Assembly (NCBI GenBank): GCA_021776795.1
Contig: JAJFFC010000005.1
Coordinates: 124,001 to 188,000 of the forward strand
Reading direction: 5' to 3'
Origin: Planctomycetota bacterium
GTDB taxonomy: Bacteria > Planctomycetota > UBA1135
DNA: 64,000 bases
Under the pieces are notes generated by a model. That model searched no databases and was not told where the DNA came from. It worked only from the letters and a program-made list of their open reading frames with translations. Shown here in pieces: positions 28,405 through 37,567 of this stretch. Position 1 is the first letter of the stretch. The number at the start of each line of letters is the position of its first letter. A program made the translations under genes and the position numbers.

Positions 28405-29247
28405 TTAGGATAAACGCTTGAGCGCTTCGCGCCAGATTTCTGGGGCTAATGCTCCAGGGCGAGCGCCTTCCTCGACGCCAAGCTCGGTCAGGGCGTCGGC
28501 CCACTCCCCTGCCTGGCTGGCCCGCAGGCGCCCGAGCACCCGCTTCCGGCGCTGGGCATACGCGATTTTCAGGACCGCAGCCAAGCGCGCCTCTTGCTCC
28601 GGGACAAGGGCATCTGCCTTTGGTTCTAAGTGGAGGAAGGCCGATTGGATGCTAGGCCGTGGCCAAAAAACTTGAGGAGGCAACTTGCGCCCGAGGCGAG
28701 TGTGGAAGGCCAAGGCCAACCGAATGGCCAACGGACTCCATTCCCCTTGGCTTCCTGGGCCGGCGGCCTTTTGCGCAACCTCCCGCTGTAGCAAGAGGGT
28801 GGCCCCGAGCATGGGGCGGCCCGGCAAGCGGGCCAAAAAGGGACCGGAAATGGCGTAGGGAAGGTTGGCCACCAGCCGAGGCGGAGCGGCCTGCTCGGCC
28901 CACCAAGCTTCGACTTCTGGGTGAAAGCGCTCCTGGCTGGCCAGGGCATCTCCTTCCACCAGCTGAAAGTTGCCCTCGGCCAAATCAGCGGAAAATCGCT
29001 GACGCAACAAGGCGGCCAGGCCATGGTCAATCTCCACCGCACACAGACGGGCGCCGGCATCCAAAAGGGAGCGACTGAGCGAACCCACTCCCGGCCCGAC
29101 CTCGAGCACAGCCTCTCCGACCTGAACGCCGGCATCTTGAGGGATGGCTGTCAACAAGGCCGGATCAATCAAGAAGTTTTGGCCAAAGCGCCCTTGAGGC
29201 GCCAAGCCATGCGCCTCGAGTAAGGCACGCAAATCCCCCACTTTCAT
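28405..29247 (-). CDS. rsmA: 16S rRNA dimethyladenosine transferase
   Basis: The 280-residue protein has the KsgA opening GRFGQNFLIDPALL, the SAM-binding VLEVGPGVGSLSRSL and the catalytic NLPYAISGPFLARL motif. It dimethylates two adjacent adenines in helix 45 of 16S rRNA. Its ATG overlaps the SUMF1-domain gene stop (ATGA), and dnaG follows. Length is normal. Confidence 0.95.
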   Translation of the reverse strand: MKVGDLRALLEAHGLAPQGRFGQNFLIDPALLTAIPQDAGVQVGEAVLEVGPGVGSLSRSLLDAGARLCAVEIDHGLAALLRQRFSADLAEGNFQLVEGDALASQERFHPEVEAWWAEQAAPPRLVANLPYAISGPFLARLPGRPMLGATLLLQREVAQKAAGPGSQGEWSPLAIRLALAFHTRLGRKLPPQVFWPRPSIQSAFLHLEPKADALVPEQEARLAAVLKIAYAQRRKRVLGRLRASQAGEWADALTELGVEEGARPGALAPEIWREALKRLS

Positions 29248-30044
29248 TCCGTTTGATCCACCGCTAGAAAATCTACGGCACGAACCAGGGCATCGTCGAG
29301 ACCGTTCTCACGCAGGCGCTTGGCGAGGGCGCTGCGATACTCCGGGCGCCAGTTTTGCCACCAAGATTCCATCTCGTTGCGCTCTTCACGGGACAGCAGG
29401 GCCCAGCGCGGGGCAAGATAGTCACGGAAAAACACCGTGGCGTCGGCAACATAGCGAAAGCCGACATCTTCCGCACGGTCGCCCATTTCTAGCTTTAACT
29501 GCTCGCGAGGGTCGCGATTGGCATCGCGCGAGGCATAGCTACCGCCATAGGCCAATACGCCACCTGCCTCGGTCAAGACGATTTCACGCACGTTGCCATA
29601 GATGTCATACAAGCCCATGGCCGTGCGACCACGCTCAAAAACGCCGACCGGAAGCGGTCCCCCAAGGCCCAATTCCAGGCCGTTCGAATCTTGCGGTGCC
29701 ACACTGTCGAAATCGACGCCACCGCCTTCGAGGGGCATTTGCCTCCATTCTCGCTCGGTGGGCAAACGCAGGGAGAATTTAGCACACCAAGCCTGCGCCT
29801 GCTCAGCGGAAATCATCGTTGCGGGCAAATCCCGACGGTCGCGTTCGGTCACTCCGAAGACTTCCTCTTGGGTGGCTTCAAAACGACCCCAAAGCAACCA
29901 GTCTTCATCCACACTGAGTGGACGTACTAACACCATGTCCTGCAAGAATTGCAGTTCTTCAAACCCGCGGGAGGCGGTGTTGGGAGAGCGGCATGCCCCC
30001 GCCGCGACCAAGACGGCCAAGGCGAGGGCGGTTCGCCTGCTCAC
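29244..30044 (-). CDS. SUMF1/formylglycine-generating-enzyme-like lipoprotein
   Basis: The 266-residue protein begins with a GTG that overlaps the stop of the gene upstream. Its signal sequence MSRRTALALAVLVAAGAC ends in a lipobox. The rest has FGE-sulfatase-fold features: FEATQEEVFGVT, ISAEQAQAWCAKFSLRLPTEREWR, GLYDIYGNVREIVL and GGSYASRDANRD. The two active-site cysteines of real formylglycine-generating enzymes are not evident, so it is more likely a structural or binding homologue. It sits in an operon with rsmA and dnaG, which gives no clue to its target. Confidence 0.82.
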   Translation of the reverse strand: MSRRTALALAVLVAAGACRSPNTASRGFEELQFLQDMVLVRPLSVDEDWLLWGRFEATQEEVFGVTERDRRDLPATMISAEQAQAWCAKFSLRLPTEREWRQMPLEGGGVDFDSVAPQDSNGLELGLGGPLPVGVFERGRTAMGLYDIYGNVREIVLTEAGGVLAYGGSYASRDANRDPREQLKLEMGDRAEDVGFRYVADATVFFRDYLAPRWALLSREERNEMESWWQNWRPEYRSALAKRLRENGLDDALVRAVDFLAVDQTE

Positions 30045-30586
30045 TCCTGGAACAGGCCGACCACGCCTTCGGTGACGCCAGTCATGCGGCCCTCCATAGA
30101 GCCGATGGCAAAGGCAATGCCGAAGATCATGAGGAGGCTTGTCACAATCAAGCCGGCGCGCATGCCACCAGACTCTTCGCCTTCTGCAGCCGGGGCGGCA
30201 GCTGCGGCGCGGCCACCACTGCGGGCGCCGGAGGAACGACTGCTACGTGCGGCGCGCGGAGCTTCTTCCTCGACGGTGAGCTCCTCGACGGGGTCGTCAA
30301 GCAGAGTGTCCTCTTCGGACAACTGGGTGGTCATCATGCCTTCGTCACCGGCATCGAGCGGGAGGTCTTCGACCTCGAGAAGCTCACCGGCGTCGCCTTC
30401 CCCTACCTCGGAACCAATGCCGAGCTGGGAAGCCACTTTGGAGACGTCTTCGGTCCGCAGGCGCATATTCGAACCTTCACGGAAGGCTCGGATTTCACCG
30501 GCAGAGATAAGACGTTTGAGATCCTCTTCCTCGAGTTCGAGTTTCTTGAGGGCATCGTCGAAAGAGGCGAATTCGCTGTCGCTCAC
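30041..30586 (-). CDS. Helix-turn-helix (excisionase/MerR-like) protein with C-terminal membrane anchor
   Basis: The 181-residue product starts with GTG. Residues 1-60 hold an excisionase-type DNA-binding segment (FDDALKKLELEEEDLKRLIS, then EIRAFREGSNMRLRTEDV). An acidic linker and a Ser/Arg/Ala-rich stretch follow. The C-terminus has one membrane helix (GLIVTSLLMIFGIAFAIGS). The layout resembles planctomycete membrane-tethered proteins. Whether the N-terminal domain binds DNA or only a protein is unknown. Confidence 0.8.
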   Translation of the reverse strand: MSDSEFASFDDALKKLELEEEDLKRLISAGEIRAFREGSNMRLRTEDVSKVASQLGIGSEVGEGDAGELLEVEDLPLDAGDEGMMTTQLSEEDTLLDDPVEELTVEEEAPRAARSSRSSGARSGGRAAAAAPAAEGEESGGMRAGLIVTSLLMIFGIAFAIGSMEGRMTGVTEGVVGLFQE

Positions 30587-30650
30587 GGGTTATTGCTGGG
30601 ACAAGGACTTGGGAAGGGCGGACACGACGTGGCCGCCAGGATGAGGATAG

Positions 30651-31040
30651 TTAACCCCCGGCTTTCGTGCCAGTCTCGGTGAGAACATTCCCGTTGGCGC
30701 GGAATTCCTCTTCAAGTTCGGCATGACTGAACTCAGACTCGTCGTTGAAGCCGTCGAGCAGGGTATCGAGCTCAATGTTGCGGGCACCAATGAAGGTCAC
30801 CCGACGGGAGTTCGCCGCACCGCCTCGGGCCTCATAGACCGCCAGGCGCTGCGTTTCCTGATCAAGGACATACAGCAACGAGGTGTTGTCCATGTATTGA
30901 CCGGTAGCCGCGACGTAACGCGAACCGGCATCGGCCGTACCCTGCGCGGCGACAGGAGTCGGCTCGAGCGCGGTCACCAGGGCGGCTCCAGCGGCCGCAG
31001 CGGCGCACAGGGGCAGAATTTGGGCGAAGAAGGCTTTCAT
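30651..31040 (-). CDS. Small secreted protein of unknown function
   Basis: The 129-residue product has a signal peptide (ILPLCAAAAAGAALVTALEPTPVAAQ). A compact domain follows, with SLLYVLDQETQRLAVYEARG and RRVTFIGARNIELDTLLDGF, which suggests a short beta-rich module. The tail is acidic. Its ATG overlaps the stop of the CNNM gene upstream. No function is known to me. Confidence 0.75.
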   Translation of the reverse strand: MKAFFAQILPLCAAAAAGAALVTALEPTPVAAQGTADAGSRYVAATGQYMDNTSLLYVLDQETQRLAVYEARGGAANSRRVTFIGARNIELDTLLDGFNDESEFSHAELEEEFRANGNVLTETGTKAGG

Positions 31041-31987
31041 GAGGGCGTTTCCAGGGCAGATGAGGCCGACGGGGCCGGCATCACTAACAGGGCTACAGCA
31101 TATTCGAGATCCAGCACCGCGGTGGCGGCTTCTCCCTCGACTACGGCAAAGGCAGCTCCTAGGCCACGTAGGCGGACCAAGGCTCCACCAAGATCTAGTC
31201 CCCTCGGCAGAACCGGCAACGCCACAGCGAGTGCGCTGAGAGGCTGCTGGGCCGGGGCATCGAGCAGGTTGCGCGAGCGCAGGAGCCCAAATTGGCCCGA
31301 CTTGAGCTCAACCAGGGCGTTGCCGTCGGGCGATTGCGCCAAACGCGCGCGGGCGGCGTCATGTGCCAGATTCGGCGAAAGGGTTGGTAAATCATGGCGC
31401 AGGAAGGGTCCAAGGCCTTGGCCGCGGCTATCCAATGCGCGCAGCGCGGCCGCCATGACGCGGGCTTCGCCTGGTGCCTGTTCGCGCCCCTCGTGGAGCA
31501 AGGTTTCCAATTGCCGCCGCTCCAGTGCCAACCCCGCCCCGCTGCCCTCGAGACGAGAAGCCAACCAAGCCAGCGGCAGCGTGAGGGGCAGAAACAGGAG
31601 GCGGAAGAAGGCCAGCGGCAGGGCCAGCAAGACCAAGCGCACCGGACGCTGCAACATCCAGGCCTTGGGCAGGAGTTCCCCGAGCAACAACAGCACCGGG
31701 GTCAGGGCAATCGTGGTCCAGAACTCGGCCCGCTCGATTCCGAAACCCTCCAGGACGCCGATGCCACCCTGCACCGCCAAACTGTTTGCCAAATTGTTGC
31801 CGAGCAATAGGGCTGCCAAAAAGCCACTGGATGAGGTGGTGATGCGCACCAGGACAGCGGCCGGCAAAGAGCCATCGGCCATTTGCCGCAGGCGCAAACG
31901 ATTGAGTCCATAAAAGCCGGTTTCGGAACCTGCGAACATGGCCGACCCCAACAAGGCGATCAACAGGAGGAGAACCATCCAGATCAT
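31037..31987 (-). CDS. CNNM/DUF21-domain membrane protein (short form)
   Basis: The 316-residue protein has the CNNM transmembrane domain: SAMFAGSETGFYGLNRLRLR, LLGNNLANSLAVQGG and LLLGELLPKAWML. Three to four membrane helices are followed by a shortened CBS-like region and no obvious CorC_HlyC domain. Relatives transport or sense Mg/Co ions. It overlaps its longer paralogue upstream at ATGA, so the two probably form a heteromer. Confidence 0.85.
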   Translation of the reverse strand: MIWMVLLLLIALLGSAMFAGSETGFYGLNRLRLRQMADGSLPAAVLVRITTSSSGFLAALLLGNNLANSLAVQGGIGVLEGFGIERAEFWTTIALTPVLLLLGELLPKAWMLQRPVRLVLLALPLAFFRLLFLPLTLPLAWLASRLEGSGAGLALERRQLETLLHEGREQAPGEARVMAAALRALDSRGQGLGPFLRHDLPTLSPNLAHDAARARLAQSPDGNALVELKSGQFGLLRSRNLLDAPAQQPLSALAVALPVLPRGLDLGGALVRLRGLGAAFAVVEGEAATAVLDLEYAVALLVMPAPSASSALETPS

Positions 31988-33228
31988 GTCGAGTCCTCTT
32001 CTTGCGGCCGTCCATCCATAGGATTTTCCCCCATTACGAATGGGGCGAGCTGCAAACGCAAGCGCAAGGGTCGCGTGCTAGAACAGGAAAGAACCTCCAC
32101 CACCCAGGGGCGCTCTGCATGCTCCAAGAGCAAGCGATCGCCCACTTTGGCCATGCGCCCGAGTCGCTCCAGAATGAACCCGCCCAAGGTGTCGACGCGG
32201 ACATCGTAGGGGCCAAGATTTCCGAACTGGTCGATGGCATCGTGCAAAGGCAGACTGGCATCAAGCTCCCACACCTGATCCTCCAGTTGTTGCACAAATC
32301 GACGCTCGCCGCCTGCCTCGCCCGGCAAACGGTCCAACAAGGTATCCGCCCAGCGGCCGCGTTCGATGATGCCGGCGTCGTCACCGTATTCATCGACCAA
32401 CAACACGAAGGGCCGCCCGCTTTCAATCAATAAGCGCACGCCGTTGGCCACAGGAGCGACTTCGGGCAGCACCGGAAGGTCAAGCATGGCATCGGCGACA
32501 AACTGGCCACGCGGTTGTCGACTGCGATCAAGCACGCCACGCACCATGCCTTCGCGATCGACCACGGCGGCGGCGACGACTCCTGCACGCGACATTTCGG
32601 TCAGTGCCGAGTCCAGACGCAGCCCGCGCGGGAACCGCATGACTTCACTCAGAGGTCGGCGTAAAGCTCCCGCACGCAGCGAACCTAATTCCAATAGCTG
32701 CGCCAACAGGGTTTGTTCCCCGCGCGAGATCCCGAACTCTCCTTCACTACTTAAAAGCGTGACGGTTTGGCCACTGGCCATGGGCCTTTCTGGTTGCGGG
32801 CTCCCTTCTAAGCGCTTGGCTAGCGGACGCAGAATCGGTGCCAACACAAAATGACAGAGACGCACCAAAGGCAGCATCAGTGGCGCCAAGGTGCTCGCTT
32901 TGCGATGAGCCATAACCTTGGGAAGGATTTCGCCAAAAATCACCAATAACAGGACCGACACCGTGGTGAGCAGTGCGGCCTGGGTCAAGGCCAAGTCCAC
33001 ACCGAGACGATGGACCATGGCAAAATAGGCCAAGTTAATCACTAGGTTGACACAAAGGATCGTGGCCAGGGCGCCGACATGATCTTCAAACAGCGGGCGC
33101 ACAAAGACGGACTGTTGCCCACCACCCCCACGCTGGGCAACCAGGGTGAATAAAGCCGCTTCGGCTCCGGAGAAAAAGCCGGAAACCAGCAGTAGGCCAA
33201 AGGCAGGCAAAAAATCCGCAAGGATCAT
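31984..33228 (-). CDS. CNNM/HlyC-CorC family protein with CBS and transporter-associated domains
   Basis: The 414-residue protein has a DUF21 membrane domain (FFSGAEAALFTLVAQR, TILCVNLVINLAYFAM, IFGEILPKVMAHR), a CBS pair (VVAAAVVDREGMVRGVLDRS, FVLLVDEYGDDAGIIERGRW) and a C-terminal CorC_HlyC domain. It is a probable Mg2+ or cobalt efflux or homeostasis protein. Start and stop overlap both neighbours by 4 bp. Ion specificity cannot be read from sequence. Confidence 0.88.
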   Translation of the reverse strand: MILADFLPAFGLLLVSGFFSGAEAALFTLVAQRGGGGQQSVFVRPLFEDHVGALATILCVNLVINLAYFAMVHRLGVDLALTQAALLTTVSVLLLVIFGEILPKVMAHRKASTLAPLMLPLVRLCHFVLAPILRPLAKRLEGSPQPERPMASGQTVTLLSSEGEFGISRGEQTLLAQLLELGSLRAGALRRPLSEVMRFPRGLRLDSALTEMSRAGVVAAAVVDREGMVRGVLDRSRQPRGQFVADAMLDLPVLPEVAPVANGVRLLIESGRPFVLLVDEYGDDAGIIERGRWADTLLDRLPGEAGGERRFVQQLEDQVWELDASLPLHDAIDQFGNLGPYDVRVDTLGGFILERLGRMAKVGDRLLLEHAERPWVVEVLSCSSTRPLRLRLQLAPFVMGENPMDGRPQEEDST

Positions 33229-34700
33229 GACACTGCAGGGAAGTGCAAGCGCACCGAGAAGCCGCCTTGCTGCCGATTCTCAAAACTCATGCTGCCACCG
33301 GAATGCCGCATGGCGGATTGCGCCAAAGCCAAACCAAGTCCGGTTCCGGTCCCGACATCTTTGCTGGTCACAAAGGGTTCACTTAAATGAGGCAAGATGG
33401 CTTCGGGTGCGCCGGGACCGTTATCCCACACCTGAATCTCTAGGCCTTCTGAGATGGGCTCGACCTGCAACACCAGTTCCCCCCCATCTTGCGGCGGATG
33501 GCTTTCCAAGGCATCGAGCGAGTTACGCAATAGATTGAGCAATAGTGCAAACAGGTCGCCGCGTGCCATTGGCACCTCGAGATCTGTAGGGCCACAGACC
33601 TGCCAGCGAATGCTCACTAGGCGACTCGCCAAAAACAGGCTGAGGTCGTCCACCACTGGTGCAATGCTAGTCGCGCCTTCTTCCAAGCGACTCGGCGCGA
33701 GCAGTAACAGGCGCTGCACCAAGCCTTGAATGCGCACTAAAGCTTCCTGGACTAAGGGGCCATAGCGATCACGTTTTTCGGGATCATCGCTCTCGCGCAG
33801 CACCTCCAAGCCGTGGAGTGCTCCGGCCAAAGGACTATTGATTTCATGAGCCAAGCCCGCAGCCAAAGTGCCCATGGCAGCCATGCGCTCCTGTTGCGAA
33901 GCCAAACGTTCGGAATCCATGGCGCGGTTGGTCGCGCGATGAACCTCCGCCTCGAGCTCTTCCTGAAATCCGCGAATGCGCGTCATCATGTCGGTGAAAG
34001 AGTTGGAAAGCGCCACCACCTCGGGCGCACCTTCCTGCGGCAAGGGTGGCAACTCCGCACCAGGTGCAAAGCCTTCGGTCCCCCCGGCAAGGCGTTCTAC
34101 CGGGCGCAACACCAAACGCCCTAGCAACCAGGCGGCCACCAACGCTGCGGCAAAGGTAGAGGCCAAAGCTGCCATCAACACGGTCCAGGCCAAATCTGCT
34201 GGAGGGGCCAAGGCGGGAAGGGCGACGTAAAGGCCACCCCAAGGCCGCTGCGGTCCAGCGAAAGGCCTATATGCAGACAGTGGCATGGCCACGCCGTCGG
34301 CCACGGCGATGGGTCGATTTTCCTCCGTGGCCTTGACCACTGCCTGGGTGATTTCAGCCAATGGGAATTCGGCCTCGCGGTGCCGCCTTCCGCGTGGGTT
34401 CAACACGGTACCGATGGGAACCTTCTGGCCATCGAGCTCCAAGACACGGGTGTCGATGACGAGCACGTCATCGTATTCAAACCATAAAGGCCACGACAGC
34501 ATTTTGCGCAAATCCCCTAACTCCTCGGGGCGGAAACGCGGCATGACCCGCAGCGCCAAGTCTTCGCGAAGCTCCTGTTCCCGCTGTACCTGGAGTTCAC
34601 GTAAATCGACTTCGCGCTGGCTAATCCACCAGGCTAAGGTGCCCAACACCAGTCCATTTACGAGGACCAGCGCCAGGATAAGGCGGAGACGAAGGCTCAT
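33225..34700 (-). CDS. Membrane sensor histidine kinase
   Basis: The 491-residue protein has an N-terminal membrane helix (residues 6-26), a periplasmic sensor region of about 140 residues and a second helix (about 171-195) followed by a HAMP-like segment. The dimerisation domain carries the phospho-acceptor His285 in AAGLAHEINSPLAG. The ATPase domain has the N-box LLNLLRNSLDAL and the DNGPGAPE and GTGTGLGLALAQ boxes. No response regulator is adjacent. Its gene overlaps the CNNM operon, which suggests the ion or envelope state may be sensed. Confidence 0.9.
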   Translation of the reverse strand: MSLRLRLILALVLVNGLVLGTLAWWISQREVDLRELQVQREQELREDLALRVMPRFRPEELGDLRKMLSWPLWFEYDDVLVIDTRVLELDGQKVPIGTVLNPRGRRHREAEFPLAEITQAVVKATEENRPIAVADGVAMPLSAYRPFAGPQRPWGGLYVALPALAPPADLAWTVLMAALASTFAAALVAAWLLGRLVLRPVERLAGGTEGFAPGAELPPLPQEGAPEVVALSNSFTDMMTRIRGFQEELEAEVHRATNRAMDSERLASQQERMAAMGTLAAGLAHEINSPLAGALHGLEVLRESDDPEKRDRYGPLVQEALVRIQGLVQRLLLLAPSRLEEGATSIAPVVDDLSLFLASRLVSIRWQVCGPTDLEVPMARGDLFALLLNLLRNSLDALESHPPQDGGELVLQVEPISEGLEIQVWDNGPGAPEAILPHLSEPFVTSKDVGTGTGLGLALAQSAMRHSGGSMSFENRQQGGFSVRLHFPAVS

Positions 34701-34747
34701 CTGCGTTGGGTGCGGGAGTCCAGGGACTCCGCACGCCCCAAGCTAGG

Positions 34748-35902
34748 CTACCCGCCCTGACCGAACTGTTCGAGGAGCTTGAACAGCGGCAGGAATAGGG
34801 AGAGGGCAATCAAGCCCACCACCGTAGCCAAGATCAGGAGCATGACCGGCTCAATCAATTTGAGCAGGTTGTCGAGGACACGGGTGTACTGCTCCTCGTA
34901 GGAAGCGCCGACGCGCAAGCACATGCGGTCGAGCTCACCCGTTTCCTCACCGACTTCGACCATCGACACGACAAGGTCATCGAAACGCTCCGAAGATTCC
35001 AAACTAGCGGCAATCGCCTCGCCTTCGCGAACTTCTTCGGTGATGTCGTCGATGGCTTCGCGGTAGACCTCGTTGGTGAGAGCACCGCGAGTGATGGTGA
35101 AGGCTTCGAGGTGCGGAACACCACTGGATATCAGCGTGCCAAAGGTCGTGTTAAAGCGCGACACTTGTCCCTTCTCCACCAGGACACCCACAACCGGCAG
35201 ACGCAGTGCCAAGGCGTGGTTGGCGCGGCGATAGCCGTAACTTCGTCGATATAGAAGCGCATGTCCGAGAACCAGCAAAACGGGCACGGCAAGAACTAAG
35301 TACCAATATTCGACCGTGAAGTTACTGATATTGATCATGGCCACAGTCAAATCTGGCAAGACCATACCCATGTCGGTGTACAACTCCGCGAACTTGGGGA
35401 TCACGAAGGTCATGAGTGCGGCAATCACGCCGACGGCAACCACCGTAATCACCACTGGGTAGATCAATGCGCTGCGAGTCTTGTCGCGAATCTCCTGACT
35501 ACGCTCCAAGAAGCCTGCCAATCGATTGAGTACGGTATCCAACACACCGCCCGCCTCACCGGCGCGTGCCATGTTGACGTAAAGCTCATCGAAGACTTCG
35601 GGAGTTTGCGCCAGTGCATCGCTCAGTGGTTGGCCCTCTTCCACCAGGTCCGCGGCGTCAAGAATGGAGTCGCGGAAGCGGCCCTCTTTCCACTGGTCGG
35701 ACAAAATGCGCAAGTTGCGCAACACGGGGAGACCGGCTTCGGTCATGGTCGCCAACATGCGCGTGAACTGCACCACATGCTTCAGTGGCACCTTGCGCTT
35801 GACACGAGCCTGGGTATCGGACGCGGGAGCGCCTCCCCCTCCACCGCCACTAGAACGGGGACGAGAAGCGGGGGCAGAAACGCGACGCTGCAGGCGAGCC
35901 AT
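34748..35902 (-). CDS. Type II secretion / type IV pilus inner-membrane protein F
   Basis: The 384-residue protein is a GspF/PilC platform protein. It has two repeated T2SSF domains, ILDAADLVEEGQPLSDAL and DDITEEVREGEAIAASLE, each followed by membrane helices. The Gly-rich segment after the basic N-terminus is a linker. It anchors the traffic ATPase to the inner membrane. The downstream gene is a histidine kinase and the upstream gene is a PilB-type ATPase. Confidence 0.9.
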   Translation of the reverse strand: MARLQRRVSAPASRPRSSGGGGGGAPASDTQARVKRKVPLKHVVQFTRMLATMTEAGLPVLRNLRILSDQWKEGRFRDSILDAADLVEEGQPLSDALAQTPEVFDELYVNMARAGEAGGVLDTVLNRLAGFLERSQEIRDKTRSALIYPVVITVVAVGVIAALMTFVIPKFAELYTDMGMVLPDLTVAMINISNFTVEYWYLVLAVPVLLVLGHALLYRRSYGYRRANHALALRLPVVGVLVEKGQVSRFNTTFGTLISSGVPHLEAFTITRGALTNEVYREAIDDITEEVREGEAIAASLESSERFDDLVVSMVEVGEETGELDRMCLRVGASYEEQYTRVLDNLLKLIEPVMLLILATVVGLIALSLFLPLFKLLEQFGQGG

Positions 35903-35940
35903 GACGGTTGGGACGGAGTTTGAGGGCGAAAACGCGGGGG

Positions 35941-37566
35941 CTAGTCGCCCTGGGTACCGTGCAGAACCTCATCAAGAGTGGTCTGCCCGGCCTGCGCCAG
36001 CTCGAGGCCGCGCTCACGCAGGGTCCGCATCTTCCGCTTCCGCGCCTCCTCGCGCAAGACCAGGGTGCTCGGGTTCTGAAGGAAGCGCTCTTTCAGAGCA
36101 TCGTCCAAGGCCAGAATCTCATAGATTGCGGTGCGGCCGGAGTAACCGGTGAAATGGCAGGTGGCGCAACCCTTGCCGCGCCGCAGCCCTTCTATCGAGG
36201 TGATGCCAAGGCGCTCCAAGTGTTCGGGATTGGCCTGGTCGGGCTCACTACAATCCCGGCAGACCTTGCGCACTAGACGTTGGGCCACGATGCCTTCGAG
36301 GGTCGCTGCCAGCAAAAAAGGCTCCACGCCAAGGTCGACCATGCGGGTCACCGTGGAGGCGGCATCGTTGGTGTGCAGGGTACTCAGCACCAAGTGGCCG
36401 GTCAGAGAGGCTTCGACCGCAATCTGTGCGGTTTCCGGGTCCCGAATCTCACCGACGAGCACGATGTCTGGGTCTTGGCGCAGCATGGTGCGCAAAACTC
36501 GAGCATAGCTCACACCAATCTCTTCATTGACGGGAACCTGAACAATGCCATCCAGGTCATATTCGACCGGGTCTTCCACCGTCAAGATCTTGCGCTCCGG
36601 GTCATTGACCTGGTGCAGCAGCGAATACAGCGTGGTGGTTTTTCCTGAACCGGTTGGACCCGTGACCAGCACAATGCCGTGCGGTCTGCGCACGAACTCC
36701 ATGAGTTGGGTTTCTTCGCCTGGGTCCAAACCCAAACCACCAAGTTCGAGCATGAGGTTGCGACGGTCGAGCAGGCGCAGCACAACACTCTCGCCGCCTT
36801 GAGTGGGAACCGTGGAGACACGGAAGTCAATCCGATGTCCATCTAAGGTGAGGTCAATGCGGCCATCCTGAGGCATCCGGGTTTCCGAAATGTCGAGATC
36901 GGCCATCACCTTAATCCGCGACACCAAGGCAACCGCAAGGTGCGGGGGTGGCGGATCGATTTCATACAGCACGCCATCGGAGCGCATGCGAATGCGGAAG
37001 GCGCCCTGGTAAGGCTCGAAGTGGACATCGGCTGCGCGGTCACGCACTGCGCGAATCAGAATCGATTCCAGCAAGCGCACGATGGGTGCAGCTTCACTGG
37101 CCTCAACCTCTGCGGCCTTCTTGGCCTCGGTAACGCGTTGGTAGGCCTGATCGACGGCTTCAGACAGGGCACTTGGCGCAGACAGCACCGGGACCACCGG
37201 GCAGCCCGACATGGATTCCAAATCACCCAACAGTGGCAGCGACTCGGGGTTGGCCAAAGCGACTCGCAACTGGCCGTTCACAATCGATAGCGGCAATGCG
37301 TTGAAGGCTCGCGCGGTGCCAGCATCGAGGAGCGCGAGGGCATCTTCGTCGGGCTCCAAAGCGCTCGCTGGAATCCAATCCAGCCCTTGCTGCAATGCCA
37401 TTGCTCGGGAAAGGTCATCTTCGGTGATGGCCTCTTTCGCTAAGAGCAACTCCCCCAAGCGACCACCTTGGCGCCGTTGTTCCGCAAGCACGGCTTGCAG
37501 TTGTCCTTGGCCAAGCACGCCAAGCTCAACCAAGATTTTGCCGATGGGTTTTTGTTCGACGGTCAT
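35941..37566 (-). CDS. PilB/GspE-type assembly ATPase (first copy)
   Basis: The 541-residue protein has the N-terminal GspE/MshEN domain, the Walker A motif VTGPTGSGKTTTLYSL, the Asp box LTVEDPVEYDLDGI, the Walker B-like IVLVGEIRDPETAQIA and the His box HLVLSTLHTNDA. A four-cysteine zinc motif near the end is VCRDCSEP and GCATCHFTG. It would drive pilus or pseudopilus assembly. It lies between pilT and the F protein and is about 40% like the second copy by eye. Confidence 0.92.
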   Translation of the reverse strand: MTVEQKPIGKILVELGVLGQGQLQAVLAEQRRQGGRLGELLLAKEAITEDDLSRAMALQQGLDWIPASALEPDEDALALLDAGTARAFNALPLSIVNGQLRVALANPESLPLLGDLESMSGCPVVPVLSAPSALSEAVDQAYQRVTEAKKAAEVEASEAAPIVRLLESILIRAVRDRAADVHFEPYQGAFRIRMRSDGVLYEIDPPPPHLAVALVSRIKVMADLDISETRMPQDGRIDLTLDGHRIDFRVSTVPTQGGESVVLRLLDRRNLMLELGGLGLDPGEETQLMEFVRRPHGIVLVTGPTGSGKTTTLYSLLHQVNDPERKILTVEDPVEYDLDGIVQVPVNEEIGVSYARVLRTMLRQDPDIVLVGEIRDPETAQIAVEASLTGHLVLSTLHTNDAASTVTRMVDLGVEPFLLAATLEGIVAQRLVRKVCRDCSEPDQANPEHLERLGITSIEGLRRGKGCATCHFTGYSGRTAIYEILALDDALKERFLQNPSTLVLREEARKRKMRTLRERGLELAQAGQTTLDEVLHGTQGD

Positions 37567-37567
37567 C

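Noticed and set aside
30723..31913. Plus-strand open frame of 396 residues
   Set aside because: It lies antisense to the CNNM gene and a small secreted-protein gene, is Arg/Ser/Pro-rich and has no family features.
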